Shown here in pieces: positions 10,531-21,700 of a DNA stretch of 64,000 nt. The DNA is from Hsuehochloa calcarea (Eukaryota; Streptophyta; Magnoliopsida; Poales; Poaceae): assembly GCA_036346395.1 (NCBI GenBank), contig CM070604.1:33817662-33881661 (forward strand), given 5' to 3'. The notes under the pieces are model-generated. The model did not search any database. It saw nothing but the letters and a program-made list of their open reading frames with translations, and had not been told where the DNA came from. Numbering within the stretch: position 1 is the first letter of the stretch; the number at the start of each line of letters is the position of its first letter. A program made the translations under genes and the position numbers.

Positions 10531-11640
10531 AGGTGGTTTCTCGGTGCAGAAGAGTCGGGCGCAGAACCTGCGCAGAACACATCGAGGAAGAACACAAGCG
10601 GCAAGCAGTCGTCGAAGTCTGGCTATCTCCTGCTCAGTGAGAGAAAATGCGAAGTAGTCGATGCAGACGTCGTTGTAGAAGTACGGTGCGGTGCTAGGAG
10701 AAGAACGGCGTGAAATATGCCGCTGTTTCTTGTAGCATCGAGACTCAATGTGGCCGATCTTGTCGCAGTAGGAGCAGCGAGGACGACCACCGCCAGATGG
10801 AGGGCGGCCACCACCACTGTGGCGGCACCGGAGGAGGCGTCAGATGGCGTGAAGTAGTCGGTGTAGCAGGTGTACGGGCGGCGAGCACGGAGGGGAGTGG
10901 CATCAGACCAGCACCACTCAGACGAGTCTCCTCTGCACGTATCTCGGTAAGGGCCTCGAGAAGAGTGACACGAGGTGGCGTGCAAGTAGTCGGGCACGCC
11001 TGCGCTCGAACTCGGGGCGAAGGCGAGTAAGGAACTCGTGACACGCTGAAACTCGTGTCGGCCGAAGCGATAAGCGGCATGAGCAGAGGCGACGGCCCGA
11101 AGCGAAGAGAGTCCATTGGCGCTTGATGCGAACTCGGCGTAGAAGGCGTCAACGGTAGCATCACCTGCCAAGAGAGTGCTCCTAACGAACTCTTGACAAG
11201 TAGAGGCATCTCCGAGGGTTCGTAAGCGGCTGCCGAAGATGAGTCCACATCCGGACGGTAGATGAAAATCCCACAATCTCGTAAGAAAATCGAGGTCAAC
11301 ATCGGCGATGAAGACAAAGCAGCACTCGGCGTCGTCGTCACACCACCGAGTGTAGGTAGTCAAGCGATCCATGTAGGAGTCGAGCCTCTTGGTAGACAGG
11401 CGACCTTCTCATCGGCAAGGCGGCGGACTCAATAGTAGCCTTGTCACCGTGTCGGGAAGCGCAATGACGTAGGCTCCGTCGAGAAGTAGGGCATGGCGGG
11501 CGGTGACATCGCCAGAGAGGGCGCCCCAAAGACGAAGACCACGCATATGGATGCGCATGTGAGACACGGTCGGTGTAGTTAACACCGTCGAAGATCACCG
11601 CAACGAGGAGAGAAGCGGTACCCATTGGTAGGCGGCGCCG
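10531..11640 (-). pseudogene. Copia gag with CCHC zinc knuckle, frameshifted
   Basis: About 11540-11600 encodes the front of Gag around the HMRIHMRGLRLW motif typical of copia Gag. 10623-11372 carries the UBN2-type segment LAGDATVDAFYAEFASS. A single zinc knuckle CSYCDKIGHIESRC (C-x2-C-x4-H-x4-C) is encoded at 10735-10776. The pieces are in different frames. Gag would form the particle and bind element RNA. Confidence 0.8.
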
Positions 11641-12360
11641 ACGGCGCGGCGACCAAATAACGTAGTCTAATAAGCGGCCGGGCGGCGGCGATTAGACCAA
11701 CGTTTTTTTTTTTCAACCGCTGTTTAAAACAGGCGCCCACTCACGCGAGGCGTAAGGGATTAGGGTTGAACCTAATCCCGCCTAGTGGCGGCGGCGGTGT
11801 GGCTGCGGTGCGTGGAGGCGGCAGCGCGGGGCCCTCGCGCGGAGGAGGAGGCGCTTCGCAGACGTCGGCGGCTCGCGGCTCGCGGCTTCGCGAGACGTCG
11901 GCGGCGGCTCGGGTGGAGCTCGGGCTACCCTCAAGCGGCGCGCAAGCAGCGAGCGGCGGCGCAAGCACCGAGCGACGGCGTCTCCGAGCGCGTGGAGCTC
12001 GGGCTACCCTCCAGCGGCGGCGCAAGCATCGAGCGGCGGCGTCGAGCACCGAGCGGCGGCGTCTCCCGAGGCGCGTCTTCCGAGGCGGCAGCGGTGGCGA
12101 TGCGGCGTCTCCCGAGAGGCGGTCGCCCGATTTCCCAGCCGAGGTAGCCGATTTCCCGAGAGGCGGTCGGCGACGGGGCTCCCGAGGGCTTCCCCAGCCG
12201 AGGCGACTTCTGAGGAGGGGGACTCGGCGTCCAGCGGTGGATCACCAGGATCCCGAGAGGCGAGGCGGTGATGAGGTGATGCCGACGAAGCGACGAGACG
12301 AAGTTGCACCCGAGCGGAGCGAGAGGAAAGCCGGCGGCAGCGACTAAAGGTAACCCTAAT
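11641..12360 (-). other. GC-rich 5' leader of short-LTR copia
   Basis: Extremely GC-rich leader between the primer-binding site and gag. It is built from imperfect repeats of gagcggcggc and a repeated gtggagctcgggctaccct block (about 11914 and 11991). The long arginine/alanine-rich ORFs on both strands come from base composition. The Gag start codon lies near 11625. A run of ten T at about 11703-11712 interrupts the GC-rich sequence. Confidence 0.6.
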
Positions 12361-12372
12361 GCTCTGATACCA
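12361..12372 (-). other. Primer-binding site of short-LTR copia
   Basis: The minus strand reads TGGTATCAGAGC, complementary to the 3' end of plant initiator Met-tRNA. It directly touches the 5' LTR. Confidence 0.93.
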
Positions 12373-12497
12373 TGTTGGAATAGCAACTTGTATTCAATAT
12401 GAGGCCAATGGGCCAATATATATACACAATGAGATTACAGATAAGGAAACCAAATCAAATCATATCTCTAACTATATCTCTAACTATATCTCTAACA
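12373..12497 (-). repeat. 5' LTR (125 bp) of short-LTR copia
   Basis: Identical to 7285-7409 over its full length. TSD GAGGC follows at 12498-12502. Confidence 0.95.
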
Positions 12498-12600
12498 GAG
12501 GCCAATTCAGTAACGGATATCCCAAATTTCACATATCCTTCCAGAAGAGACAAGATCAGCCATTATCACTAATGTTTCACAGACATATGGGTCCTGGATC
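12498..12600 (-). pseudogene. L1 LINE, upstream part of the split copy
   Basis: This continues the L1 ORF2 of 6440-7284 across the copia insertion. The minus strand gives a decayed SCLFWKD...NLGYPLLNWP block that runs straight into PQLFSFAKN when the copia and one GAGGC are removed, as in other plant L1s just before the zf-RVT region. It contains two in-frame stops. The 5' truncation point near 12600 is approximate. Confidence 0.65.
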
Positions 12601-13243
12601 CATATGCCATCCTCACAATGAGTGATATATTACGAATCATGTAGTTATTCAGTGGTATATTGGTAATTTCTCTTTATGTGAAGATGTGATGCTAGCTTAG
12701 TGCTAATTATGTTTGTAGGGTGCATGAACATATGGTGTGGGTCTAGCGGGACGTGTGGGAGGAAGGATGCCACAAGGAAGAATCATTAAAAACCCAACCA
12801 CGTGAAAGAAAGATGATGTACAGTTCTTTCGACAAACTTCATGAAGATATTTATATACAATACATATACATAAAAATTTTATCGAGTCTATTTTCCAACG
12901 CATCAAACGGAATATAGTTTGGAGCTTTCTATAATAAAAACATAATTATGGTCATTAGACTGCATACTACACAGGCGGATCGGGCGACGCGTGAGAGTTG
13001 ACAAAATTGAAGAATTATTGCCTTGTATGGTATCTTTGGTTGATTTGCTGCTATTACATGACTTTTTAAAGGCTTAGAAGGCTTCCTTTTACATTTTTTT
13101 TATGGATTCAAATCAGTTCAAACAAGGGAAATGAGGATAAGGATTGAATCCAATTTGGATTCGACTAGTCACACTCATCGGAATGTCATATTAAGAAGTC
13201 AATATCTTCAACAAGAAGAGTCCGTTTTGGTTGTGTGAGTACT
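12601..13243. other. Unassigned, partly LTR-like
   Basis: 12880-12950 has text (gtctattttccaacgcatc, cggaatatagtttggag) common in grass gypsy LTRs, so part may be the interrupted LTR of 3360-6439. No gene is supported. ORF 12703-12906 shows no domain. Confidence 0.4.
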
Positions 13244-13540
13244 TGTTGGAGAGCTCTGAGGCCCATACAATGGGTATAGTGTCTGCCCCAGATTACATGT
13301 GTCTGTGCCACCATCTCTGAAACAAGTCATGGTTGTAACTTAGGTTTTTCTTTTTAGTTCGTGTTGGGAGTCCAATTTTGTTGTAAGTCTTAGGAATGCT
13401 ACATAAACTCTTGTACACGTACCTTTAAGGGGAGACCACGTCATTTTCAGATTGAATCGGATATTTGCTTGTTCCTTGTTTTTTCCAGAACCGAGTGTTT
13501 TTATCTTCTATTGCTCTTGTGAATTGTTGGATTGATCAGT
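13244..13540 (+). repeat. Possible copia LTR head
   Basis: TGTTGGAGAGCTCTGAGGCC begins here and is followed by an LTR-like promoter/leader (gctacataaactcttgtac). I find no matching 3' end or target duplication (5' flank GTACT). It may be a truncated solo LTR, or the resemblance may be chance. Confidence 0.3.
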
Positions 13541-14432
13541 CAAGGTCAACCTCTCTGTGCGCTCGCCTCCGTGCTGGATGTGTGGATTGGATTACCGTGA
13601 AGGTTGTAATGCGATTGCTGTTATTGTGATTGTATGCTCGACACAAGGTTGCTACAAATTCAGATCGTGTTGCTGTCTTTATGTTATATCCGCGGTTCGT
13701 ATGATCGTCGCCATCGCAAGATCGGGCCGCCCCATGTCACCACTGCTGTCGATGCTATCTTTCGTCGTTGGGTGCATTGGCGCAACCCAGTATGAGCATG
13801 TGCCACAAGGTGCTGCATTTTGGATCGTCAAGAGAAATTATGGAAGTGTATTGGAGTAGCACCTGAGACCAAGAAGCAATTCCAATGTTAAGCAATTTCC
13901 TATGCTTTCTGGACATATTTTCTTCTTATTCATGAGATCCAATGGACACAGTAAGCATGTTACATAACATAGCTTTTGGCATTAGCATAACATCATTGGA
14001 AAACAGAGATCAGCCAGCCTGATGATTTATTCACGAGAACATTTTGTGTGACCTTTTGAATTGGAGTTAAAAATGCTCTTACTAATTTATTCGTGAGCAC
14101 TGCATACTCAGACATTAAGTACATAGTTTGGTGAACTCTTGAAGACCTTTCATCAACATATTTTTCGTAAATATTTCAGATGAAAGACATGGGTGTAGCA
14201 AAGTTTCGTGAAAACTAATGCGGTGGTCTGGGCACCGTCGGATAACTTTGGGATGGCCAACCAACTCCGTATTTAGCATCTGCAGTTGACATACAAGCAC
14301 CATATCTCATCAGATGAAATGCTTTTTTTCTAACACTGAACGAAGCGGGACTACGCCGATAATTTATCCTTTTTTTCGAGAAAAAAAGCAAGTACCCAGG
14401 ACAAAATGTCCAAACGTAAAAATTACTCTGTA
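13541..14432. other. Low-repeat spacer
   Basis: No transposon domain is visible. A 100-codon ORF (13557-13859, plus) has no domain or codon signature I recognise. 14115-14303 is an unassigned minus-strand ORF and lies where the 3' UTR of the peptide gene at 14433-14558 would be. Confidence 0.4.
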
Positions 14433-14558
14433 CTAGTTGAGAGCTGAAGTATGAGTACTGCTGATTTGAGCAGGGTCTCTGGCGGCGAGCACCGCCTGTG
14501 CGATGAGCAGGAGAGAGGCCAGGATCACACAGAATACAGCAAAGGTTTTAGACGCCAT
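14433..14558 (-). CDS. Small secreted peptide (41 aa)
   Basis: A 42-codon ORF (41 residues) on the minus strand, from ATG at 14558 to TAG at 14435-14433. The peptide begins MASKTFAVFCVILASLLLIA and continues QAVLAARDPAQISSTHTSALN. It has a strong signal peptide: a short basic start, a hydrophobic core at residues 5-20 and an AVLA-A cleavage site near residue 25. The predicted mature part is only about 16 residues and has no cysteines. MASK starts with such leaders are common among small secreted grass proteins. A TATA-like AATAAATAAGG is 56-67 bp upstream. GC is higher than the flanks. It could also be exon 1 of a longer gene or a truncated family member. Function unknown. Confidence 0.5.
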   Translation of the reverse strand: MASKTFAVFCVILASLLLIAQAVLAARDPAQISSTHTSALN

Positions 14559-14613
14559 AGAAGCATATGAATATCTTTTGTACTTGGAGTGAGAAGAACA
14601 AGGCACAACACAG

Positions 14614-14625
14614 CCTTATTTATTC
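14614..14625 (-). promoter_or_regulatory. TATA-like box of the peptide gene
   Basis: The minus strand reads GAATAAATAAGG, about 56 bp upstream of the ATG at 14558. That spacing allows a short 5' UTR. No other core element was recognised. Confidence 0.35.
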
Positions 14626-16016
14626 ATGCTGCTACCGAGTATGGCTTCTGTACAGTGTAGACCGGTCAGACTCAGATGGAATGCTGTGCACGGCAGAACG
14701 GTACAAATTAATGGCCTGGACTGACCATGGAAAATACTTGTCTCATCACCGTTCAGTCAGCGATTAGTCCATGCTTTGTGCTTGGACTTTTTGACTCGTT
14801 TCATTATTGTCAACCAGAGAATGCTTTACAAAATTAGTGGGTTTCAGAAACATCCCTACAACTTCTTTTGTGGTAAGCATCCCGACGAGGTTTTCTTTTT
14901 CAGAAACACTTTTGTTCCCACTTTCCATCAAATTTAAACAGTACACATCACAATTTTGAAACAGTTAGTCAAGACTTTTTTTTGAGGGGAAATACATGTC
15001 GGGAGGAATTCCCACAAAATAGATCTGGTTGTGGGGACGAGCCGAGGAGCCCTACGAATTATGATGGTTTTGGAAATTTCTGTGTTGTTGTAAGCTCCAA
15101 ACTCGCTCTAGTGTAGTCCTATAGATGAGGACAGGAAACGGGAGGGGTGCATTCCTTGAATCTTCTAGACTCCGAAAGAGGGCTAGGGGAGCAAGTAACT
15201 AGGGACCAATGCAGGAGGGAATGCAACCGAGTCGGAGTAGGGTGAGCGGCAACGACGAATAGGTTAGGGGATAGGATAATGAACAGTTACTAAATTGTCT
15301 ATGTTCAGAAAAATTATATTCCTCATCTACCTGTGTACATCAATGATTGATCTTTTTTTTTGAGAGGATGTACCAAAAGTACCTTGTAAGGACCATAAAA
15401 GTCTCGTGAAATTTATAAAAGGCTAAAGTTCTTCAACCCCTTTTGCCCTTGATCATCACACCCCAGTACCTAGGGGTGGGTGTGGGTCGGTCTAGCCCAA
15501 TGGTTCACTGAACCGCCCCTCAAATTCCAGCAATATGGGCCAGCGATATGGCCTAACAAAAGAAATGGTTCAAATGGGGTCAGAACCTTTTGGTTCTTAA
15601 GCACATAGTGGGTCAATCTTTTTCTTTTCTTATCTTATGCGCCTCCGCTACTTCCATTTCCAATTCCCCACCAGGCCACCACTGCGACAACGCTGCCCCC
15701 CCCCCCTTCCATGTCCTAGTCAGTGTCGCCCTTCGCACCGGCCCCGCCTCCCTCGACACCGGGGACGCCCACCGCGCCAACGCCCCCGTAGAGCACGCCC
15801 ACCCCTACTCTTGAGAATCCTCCTTACTGAGGACAATAATTCTGACCAAATAGCCAGCCTAAAGCCCATCGATAGCTCTCATCGGAAAAGCAACACAAAC
15901 CAAAAACATGGCATAGGATCTGACACCTCCTCGCCTCGCCGCCATGTAGGAGAACTCCCACGAAGCCCCCAACACAGTAGGACCCTCCCGACCTCCGTGA
16001 CTGTCTCCACCGCCCA
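14626..16016. other. Spacer, no clear gene
   Basis: Mixed-composition sequence with several T-runs (14979-14987, 15351-15361) and a run of C near 15693-15704. 15637-16047 has a proline/arginine-rich ORF whose composition comes from C-rich sequence. No transposon domain is recognised. Confidence 0.4.
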
Positions 16017-16265
16017 TGTAACCTCCCAAAATTTGGGATTGTTTTAAAATCAGTAAAAATGTGATCTTTTCAAAACTTTTGATGGATTTTATTTACAATT
16101 GCTTCTCTGGATTTTATCTGCAAGACTTTTTGTCAAATAAAGAAAAATAAGAATCAAATTCTAGAAATACAAAATTAATTAAGAATCAAAATAAATGGAA
16201 CCAAAATGTGATAATTAAAAATCCAAACCTAGCATAAATGTACTGTTAATAAAATAGGAGATTGA
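16017..16265 (+). repeat. Gypsy-type LTR head fragment
   Basis: Starts TGTAACCTCCC followed by AAAATTTGGGATTG, then AT-rich sequence. Two other LTR starts in the window share the TGTAACATCCC form (18782 plus strand; 43965 minus strand). It is cut off after about 250 bp where the broken L1 begins. No target duplication was found. Confidence 0.45.
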
Positions 16266-16266
16266 T

Positions 16267-16348
16267 TAAAACATGTTGTACAAAATAATGGCAATCTCCC
16301 TTTTTTACTTAAAACATGTTGTACAAAATAATGGCAATCTCCCTTTTT
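16267..16348. repeat. 40 bp direct duplication at L1 break
   Basis: A 40 bp block beginning taaaacatgttgtacaaaat is present at 16267-16306 and again at 16310-16348 with a 43 bp period. The second copy is in frame with the L1 RT remnant. The duplication marks the point where the LINE is broken. Confidence 0.85.
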
Positions 16349-17257
16349 GACTGGTGACATAGATGGAGGTATAGAAAAGTCGAGGTCACACAATCTTGAA
16401 TAGTTCTCCCCTTAATAAATCCATATTGATTAGCATGAATGACCTGAAGAATAACTGATTGCAATCTATTGGCAACAAATTTTGTTAACAATTTGAGCGA
16501 GGTATTTAAAAGAGAAATAGGCATGTAATCATTGACTGTTTTAGGATTCAACTTCTTTGTAATCAGTGTAATAAAAGAGGAATCAATACTTTGAATGTTC
16601 AGATTGTTATCATAGAAATCATTGCACAGTTGATAAAAATCCTGAGTAAATAAGTGCCAGCATTTCTTCCAAAAAAAGGCCATTGAAGCCATCAGGACCA
16701 AGCGCATGATCTAGTTCCAGATTCTTGACCACCAAATCAATTTCCTCTTTTGAAAACACACTGTCTAAATTAAGCAATATATCTGAATTCACAAGTGAAA
16801 CCAAGGAAGACAAATTAAAATGCATGTTGGTAATCTCAGTCACCCTCAACCTTGCTTTAAAAGAATTCCAAAGCACAGCTGCCTTTTGTGCATGATCAGA
16901 AGAAAGACTTGACCCATCTTCCAAGTATACATGAGCAGTATAATTCCGCCTAAAGGTCGATGAAGCAATGGACTGGAAGAACTTTGAATTTTTGTCCCCA
17001 AACTTCACCCATCTAATGGTAGCTCTTTGTCTCCAGTAAATTCTCTTAGATTCTAACAACTTGAGCAAATGACGCTGAAGAATTCTCTTAAAGTTCCTTT
17101 CTACTTGGCATAAAGAACGTTGATCCTCCAACCCATCCAACAAAGCTAACACCCAGCTAGTATTACTGATGAGCTGGGCCAGATTAGAGAGACGTTTACT
17201 CCATAACTTTAGACCTCTTCTTAAAACCTTGAGCTTGAAAGAGAGGACCAGAGCCAC
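16309..17257 (-). pseudogene. L1 LINE ORF2: linker and N-terminal RT, truncated
   Basis: Second plant L1 in the window. 16619-17257 encodes the linker between endonuclease and RT (WRQRATIRWVKFGDKNSKFF, a hallmark of plant L1 ORF2) and the start of RT (ALGPDGFNGLF). 16309-16707 continues with RT motifs: SLLNTSLKLLTKFVANRLQ and ANQYGFIKGRTIQDCV. A frameshift at about 16650-16700 separates the two. The frame is lost after the REIAIIL block, before the catalytic FADD-type motif, so the RT is inactive and the 3' end of the LINE is missing. Confidence 0.88.
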
Positions 17258-18093
17258 ATTGAGGAAACGAGCAGATGAGGTCCAGAGGAAGACACCGTGG
17301 GGAGAAATGAATCAAACTTGACCCAAAAAATTTCAAATCGAAAGATGGAAGCTCTTGGTATGGAGGAGGATATCTGAATCGAACAGGGGATATGGTATGA
17401 AGTGAGTCTCACCAAAGGAATAGCCAAAGTGTTCGGAAAAGAAAGAGACGAAGCCACTGAGGTGAAAACCCGATCCAACTTTTGGAGAAGAACATCATCC
17501 TGCATATTACTCCAAGTGAAAGCCCTACCCTTGAGGGGAATTTCCACCAAGCCCAAATGATGAATAACCTCATTGAACCGGAGCATATCATTAATATTTC
17601 CACACGACTTGTTCCGGTTTTCTAGACTTCATAACAAATTTAAATCTCCCACTGGCATCCAGAGCTCAAAACTGGTGGAATCCAAACTGAGCAACCAAGA
17701 CAAGAACTCGGCTTTGCCCACCGGAGTGCATGGCCCATATACATTAGTAATGAACCAACTTTGAGCATTAAGCATTGAAGTAAGTTTAACAGTCAGCGAG
17801 AAACTATTATGATGCACCAAATAACCGTCAAACAGAGAACCATTCCGGGCCATGAGAAGACCACCAGACGCCCCAATCGCGGGAACAAAACAGAACTTTT
17901 TAAAATGCCTATCCGCAAAGTTGCGAAGAAACTGACTGTCAAAAGCTTCCCTCTTGGTTTCCTGGAAGCAAAAAACTAAGCAAGAGCTCTCATCAATCTT
18001 GGCCCTGATGTCACTCCACTTGTTCAGGGAATTAATTCCTCTAACATTCCAGGAGAGAATATTCCAATTTCTTGAAGAACTCGTAATAAACAA
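17258..18093 (-). pseudogene. L1 LINE ORF2: AP-type endonuclease
   Basis: 17629-18093 encodes the N-terminal endonuclease (exonuclease-endonuclease-phosphatase fold): NILSWNVRGINSLNKW with the metal-site Asn, FCFQETKRE with the catalytic Glu, then ITNVYGPC and PVGDLNLL. 17221-17586 carries the second half: FTWSNMQ, LQKLDRVFTS and LTSYHIP, corresponding to the TWS, LDR and SDH-type motifs of plant L1. The expected catalytic His is kept, but the preceding Ser-Asp is replaced. A frameshift near 17600 splits it. The enzyme would nick target DNA to prime reverse transcription. Confidence 0.88.
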
Positions 18094-18781
18094 TTAACGC
18101 ACAGCACTGAACTAGTTGCCGTAGACTAGCAGCAGAACCCCATTCCAAACAACAGCCAACGAATAGGGAATAAAAGAGAGACTGTGAAATATAATTTAAA
18201 CCAAGCAAAGACCAGTTGCGTTGCCTCTCAACATAGCCATAAGTACACACCAATGAAATTAAAAAAAAAAAAACCAGATGTCCTTAACAGTGAGGCCAAA
18301 CATCAGCCCATATAAGCAAAAGAAAACGACAATCATCACTAAGAGACTAAACATCATCTGACTCTAACAGAGCCTCAACAGATATCTCACTGGGAGGTGT
18401 CTGGCAGAATTGCACCCCAATACTCTGCGCAATAAGAAAGGAGGGACAACCTTGTCCTTGGACCTGCTACGGCCTTCAAAAAGAGGCGCCAAAAGATTAG
18501 CACTAGCCTTGTCTTTAAAGTCTTTCTTGTCAGCATTAAGCCTGGAGCTACGCCAAAGAAGGCTACTATCAATGGGGATAGGGAACTTTCTGCGCCTTCT
18601 CTTCATAGCATGCTAGATAGGGCCCAAGACTTCCACTACATCGTCATCAGCCAGCTCTTGCAAAGAACAAAAAACATTTGGAACTCTAGGCTGAGTGACC
18701 ACCGAAACAAAGAACTGCTTCTGACAAATCCCATCATCAATAGCCACAGCATGCCAGTAAAACTCAATAACAGAGATATGT
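18094..18781 (-). pseudogene. L1 LINE ORF1 C-terminus and ORF1-ORF2 spacer
   Basis: 18364-18606 encodes a basic segment (MKRRRRKFPIPIDSSLLWR, then SSRLNADK), similar to the basic tail of plant L1 ORF1. Upstream, up to 18781, the frame HISVIEFYWHAVAID continues the same protein. ORF1 is cut at 18781 by the 4.34 kb LTR, and the N-terminal part is at 23122-23710. A run of 12 A lies at about 18261-18272. Confidence 0.65.
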
Positions 18782-21700
18782 TGTAACATCCCAATCTTGA
18801 GTTTGTATTTAAAATGTATAAAAATGATAAAAATTTAAAACTTTTTTATACATCATGTTGTCATTTCATTTTTTGGAGAATTATTTCAGTGGTTTTGGGC
18901 AGACTTTTAAAACAAATCTTGTGAAAAGTCCATGGAAATAATTTTTATAGGTTTTGGATCCTCTTATTAACTCCTCTAAAAAGTTCATAATTTTTAAATT
19001 TTATTTACTATTTTATATTGGCCAGTGAAACCTGTCAATCCTTAGTCAAACCCCTAAATCAGAGACTTAGAAGAATTTAACAAAACAATTCAATTCATGA
19101 AAAACTCTAGAAATTTTATACTAGGTTTGGTTCAGTGTTTGTAGCCCCCTGTAAAAAAACGTTAGAATTTTTGGAGTGGTATAACTCTGTCTAGCACTGT
19201 TCCTCCGACCAGACCCGAGTTAGACCCAAACCCTGTTGAACCGGTGCGACTGAACCCAACTCGAGCTAACTCGACTAAACCGCCTAATCAAACTGACCAC
19301 ACCTGATCCATCCGTGCTGCTTGCCTTCTCACGATGACTGGAGGGCCCCAGTGCCAGGGCTTCGTCTCGACGCGGACGCCGCTCGCTGCCAGCTCGCCCG
19401 TACCATGGCGGCTTCACTCGTGCCAGCGTCAGCGCCCGACGGCCTCACCCCCGGTTTAAGACCGTGCGCCTGTGGTTTAGCCACTTCATCCGCACTTGCC
19501 TATGCCTCTGTCGCCTCTCCCACCTGCCCCTAACACTCGTGGCGTCCATAGACCGAGCTCACCCCGCCGGCCTCTCCTCGTGAGCCCTCCTCCCGTCGCC
19601 TATATAAGCGACCTCCGTGGCTCTCTAGACCTCTTTTGCTTCGCCATTCCTCACCCCGCTCATCCCCTACCTCCTTCTCCACTCTTTTGAGCTCAAGCCG
19701 AGGAGAAGCCAAAGTTTCAGTTCACAGCCGAAGCGCCGCCGCACCTTTCCGGCTGATCCACTGCCACTCTACCCTCCCTCTTCGCGTAAGTTTATGTTCC
19801 AAGAGCCTATAAGAGTTTCCCCTAACTTAATTTCTTCCTTCGTCTGCAAGAACCGCTGTAATTTGATTTACCTCTCCTTCGACCGAAAACAGTCGCCTTC
19901 TTCCCCGTCTCAGGTACGGTGAGGCATTGTTCGATTCATTGCAATATCAGCATCTATTGACATCGGTTGAGCTTCCTCTCTCTCCCTTTCCCTCCCTAAT
20001 TGCTCAGGTTGAGCCCTCTGCGGTTAAGTTCTGCCGCCGCCTCGGTTCCTTGCCGCCAACTCAACTCCGGTGAGCCCTTCCTCTCTGCATCTCTCCAGTA
20101 TGTTCCTAGAGTCTCACTTTTGCTCGTGCATGCACTACATCGGGAGAGACGTTGCCGTATCAGCGTTGCCATTTTCACCGTAGCTCCTCCTCCGCCTCGC
20201 CTCGTCGCGCCACTGCTTCAGTCCATCTCCGGTGGAGTTCCGGCCACCCTTGGGTGCGCAATAGCCCTAGGATCTCATTTTAGTCCTTGGTCCACCCCGC
20301 TGCCGCCTCCTTCGCCGGTGACACGCCAGAGAACCTTGCGGCCGGAGCTCCTATGCGTTGTCGAATTTGGACAATTCACACGCATTAACTCCTTAATCTC
20401 TATCCTTAAGGCTAAGTAATGATTATTATGTTAGTGATTGCTTTATTGTCTCTATGACGCATGGGCTCGAGCGCATTTTAGTGTACAGTAAACCACCCTG
20501 GTCCATGGACCCTTTCTCTATGTTGTGAACTCGTAGTCCACACACTATTTGGGTGAGCCGTGTCTATGACACATGGGACCCACTCGTCAATAGGTATTTT
20601 CTTTAGGATTTTATTTGAAAATGAAAAGAAAATGTGTAGGGCCAACTAATCAGTGTCTACAGCTTGGTAAGCCTCAGTAAGAAAAGTATTAAATGCTTTT
20701 ATATTTTCATAAATGCTTTCTTTGTGTACTAATAATTATTTTAAACTTCAAAATTCCATAAGTGATTCAATTTAACTCCAAATTTGACGATTCAAATTTC
20801 GTTGCCTTACTTTTTAAATTTACTTTTATCTAAAATTGGTTTGAACCATGCTTCTATTCCAGAAAATATTGTTAGCAAAATTACTTTTAGTTTAGTATTA
20901 TTTTTGTACTAAAAATGATTTTAAACTTCAAAAATGCATAAGTAATTCTCTATAACTCCAAATGGAGTGAAATCAATTTTGTGAGATTCCTCTATTAGTG
21001 TACTTTAACATAGAATAGATTTTTAGTATGTTGCTATCAATAAAAAAAATTGGTTTTTAAATTATTTTCTCACTAATATCATAACTTTGAGCATACATAT
21101 AAATGCATAAGTGAATCAATTTTTGTTGTTTTTAGAATGTTATGATCTGTCTACCATTAAATTTTCATGCTCATGAACCCTCTGGAAATTTTTGCATGAA
21201 TAGTAACTAAAAGCTGCAATTATTGATTTTCTTTCCCATCAATTTTGTTTAGGCTATAACTTTTGCATGCAACATCCAAATAAAATAATTTTTATTTATA
21301 AATTCATTTAAAATCATGTTCTACCTTCTGCGTAAATTTCATGATTTTTAGATGAATTGTTTTTTGGATTTATTCGGCGTTATCCATTCTTATTGGTGCT
21401 TCTCGATTTTTTCTATAGGTTTCGATGATTCTATTATATACGAGAGTGATCCTCTACATTAAGTTGAATATCTCTATCAAGACAAGCAACCCCTCCTTTG
21501 AACATATTATTCCTATTACTTTTGATAAAACTATCTTGATTGCAAATGTATGCATGCATGTGCTATTTTGGATGTTAATTTTCGTTAAGAGTAGTTAATC
21601 CGAATAGATGCATGAGATGTAGGTAAATGTTTACCATTGCTATTGAGCCTAGGTTAGGTTATTGCTACTAATTTGGAGTCCGATGGATGGGCTCTGGTTA

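Larger units (their letters stand above)
7285..12497 (-). mobile_element. Ty1/copia element with 125 bp LTRs
   Basis: A 5,213 bp element on the minus strand with exact direct repeat GAGGC at 7280-7284 and 12498-12502. Its two LTRs are identical along all 125 bp, so the insertion is recent. The primer-binding site touches the 5' LTR with no spacer, and a polypurine tract touches the 3' LTR. The order on the minus strand is gag, protease, integrase, reverse transcriptase, RNase H, which is copia order. The coding region is broken by many frameshifts despite the identical LTRs. The family was not identified; the short LTR recalls Tos17-like or Hopscotch/Retrofit-like copia elements. Confidence 0.95.

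Noticed and set aside
11766..12347. 193 aa arginine/alanine-rich ORF on the plus strand
   Set aside because: Produced by GC-rich repeats in the copia leader; long ORFs also exist in other frames at the same place.
13244..13540. Full copia solo LTR
   Set aside because: Start looks right, but neither a 3' end nor a target repeat could be found, so only a fragment is listed.
13557..13859. 100 aa plus-strand ORF
   Set aside because: No domain, signal peptide or gene context that I recognise; left as spacer.
15637..16047. 136 aa proline/arginine-rich ORF
   Set aside because: C-rich low complexity with a long C run; another ORF overlaps in a different frame; no domain.
19321..20419. Several ORFs within the 4.34 kb LTR
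   Set aside because: Composition-driven ORFs in the leader of a solo LTR; no domains.
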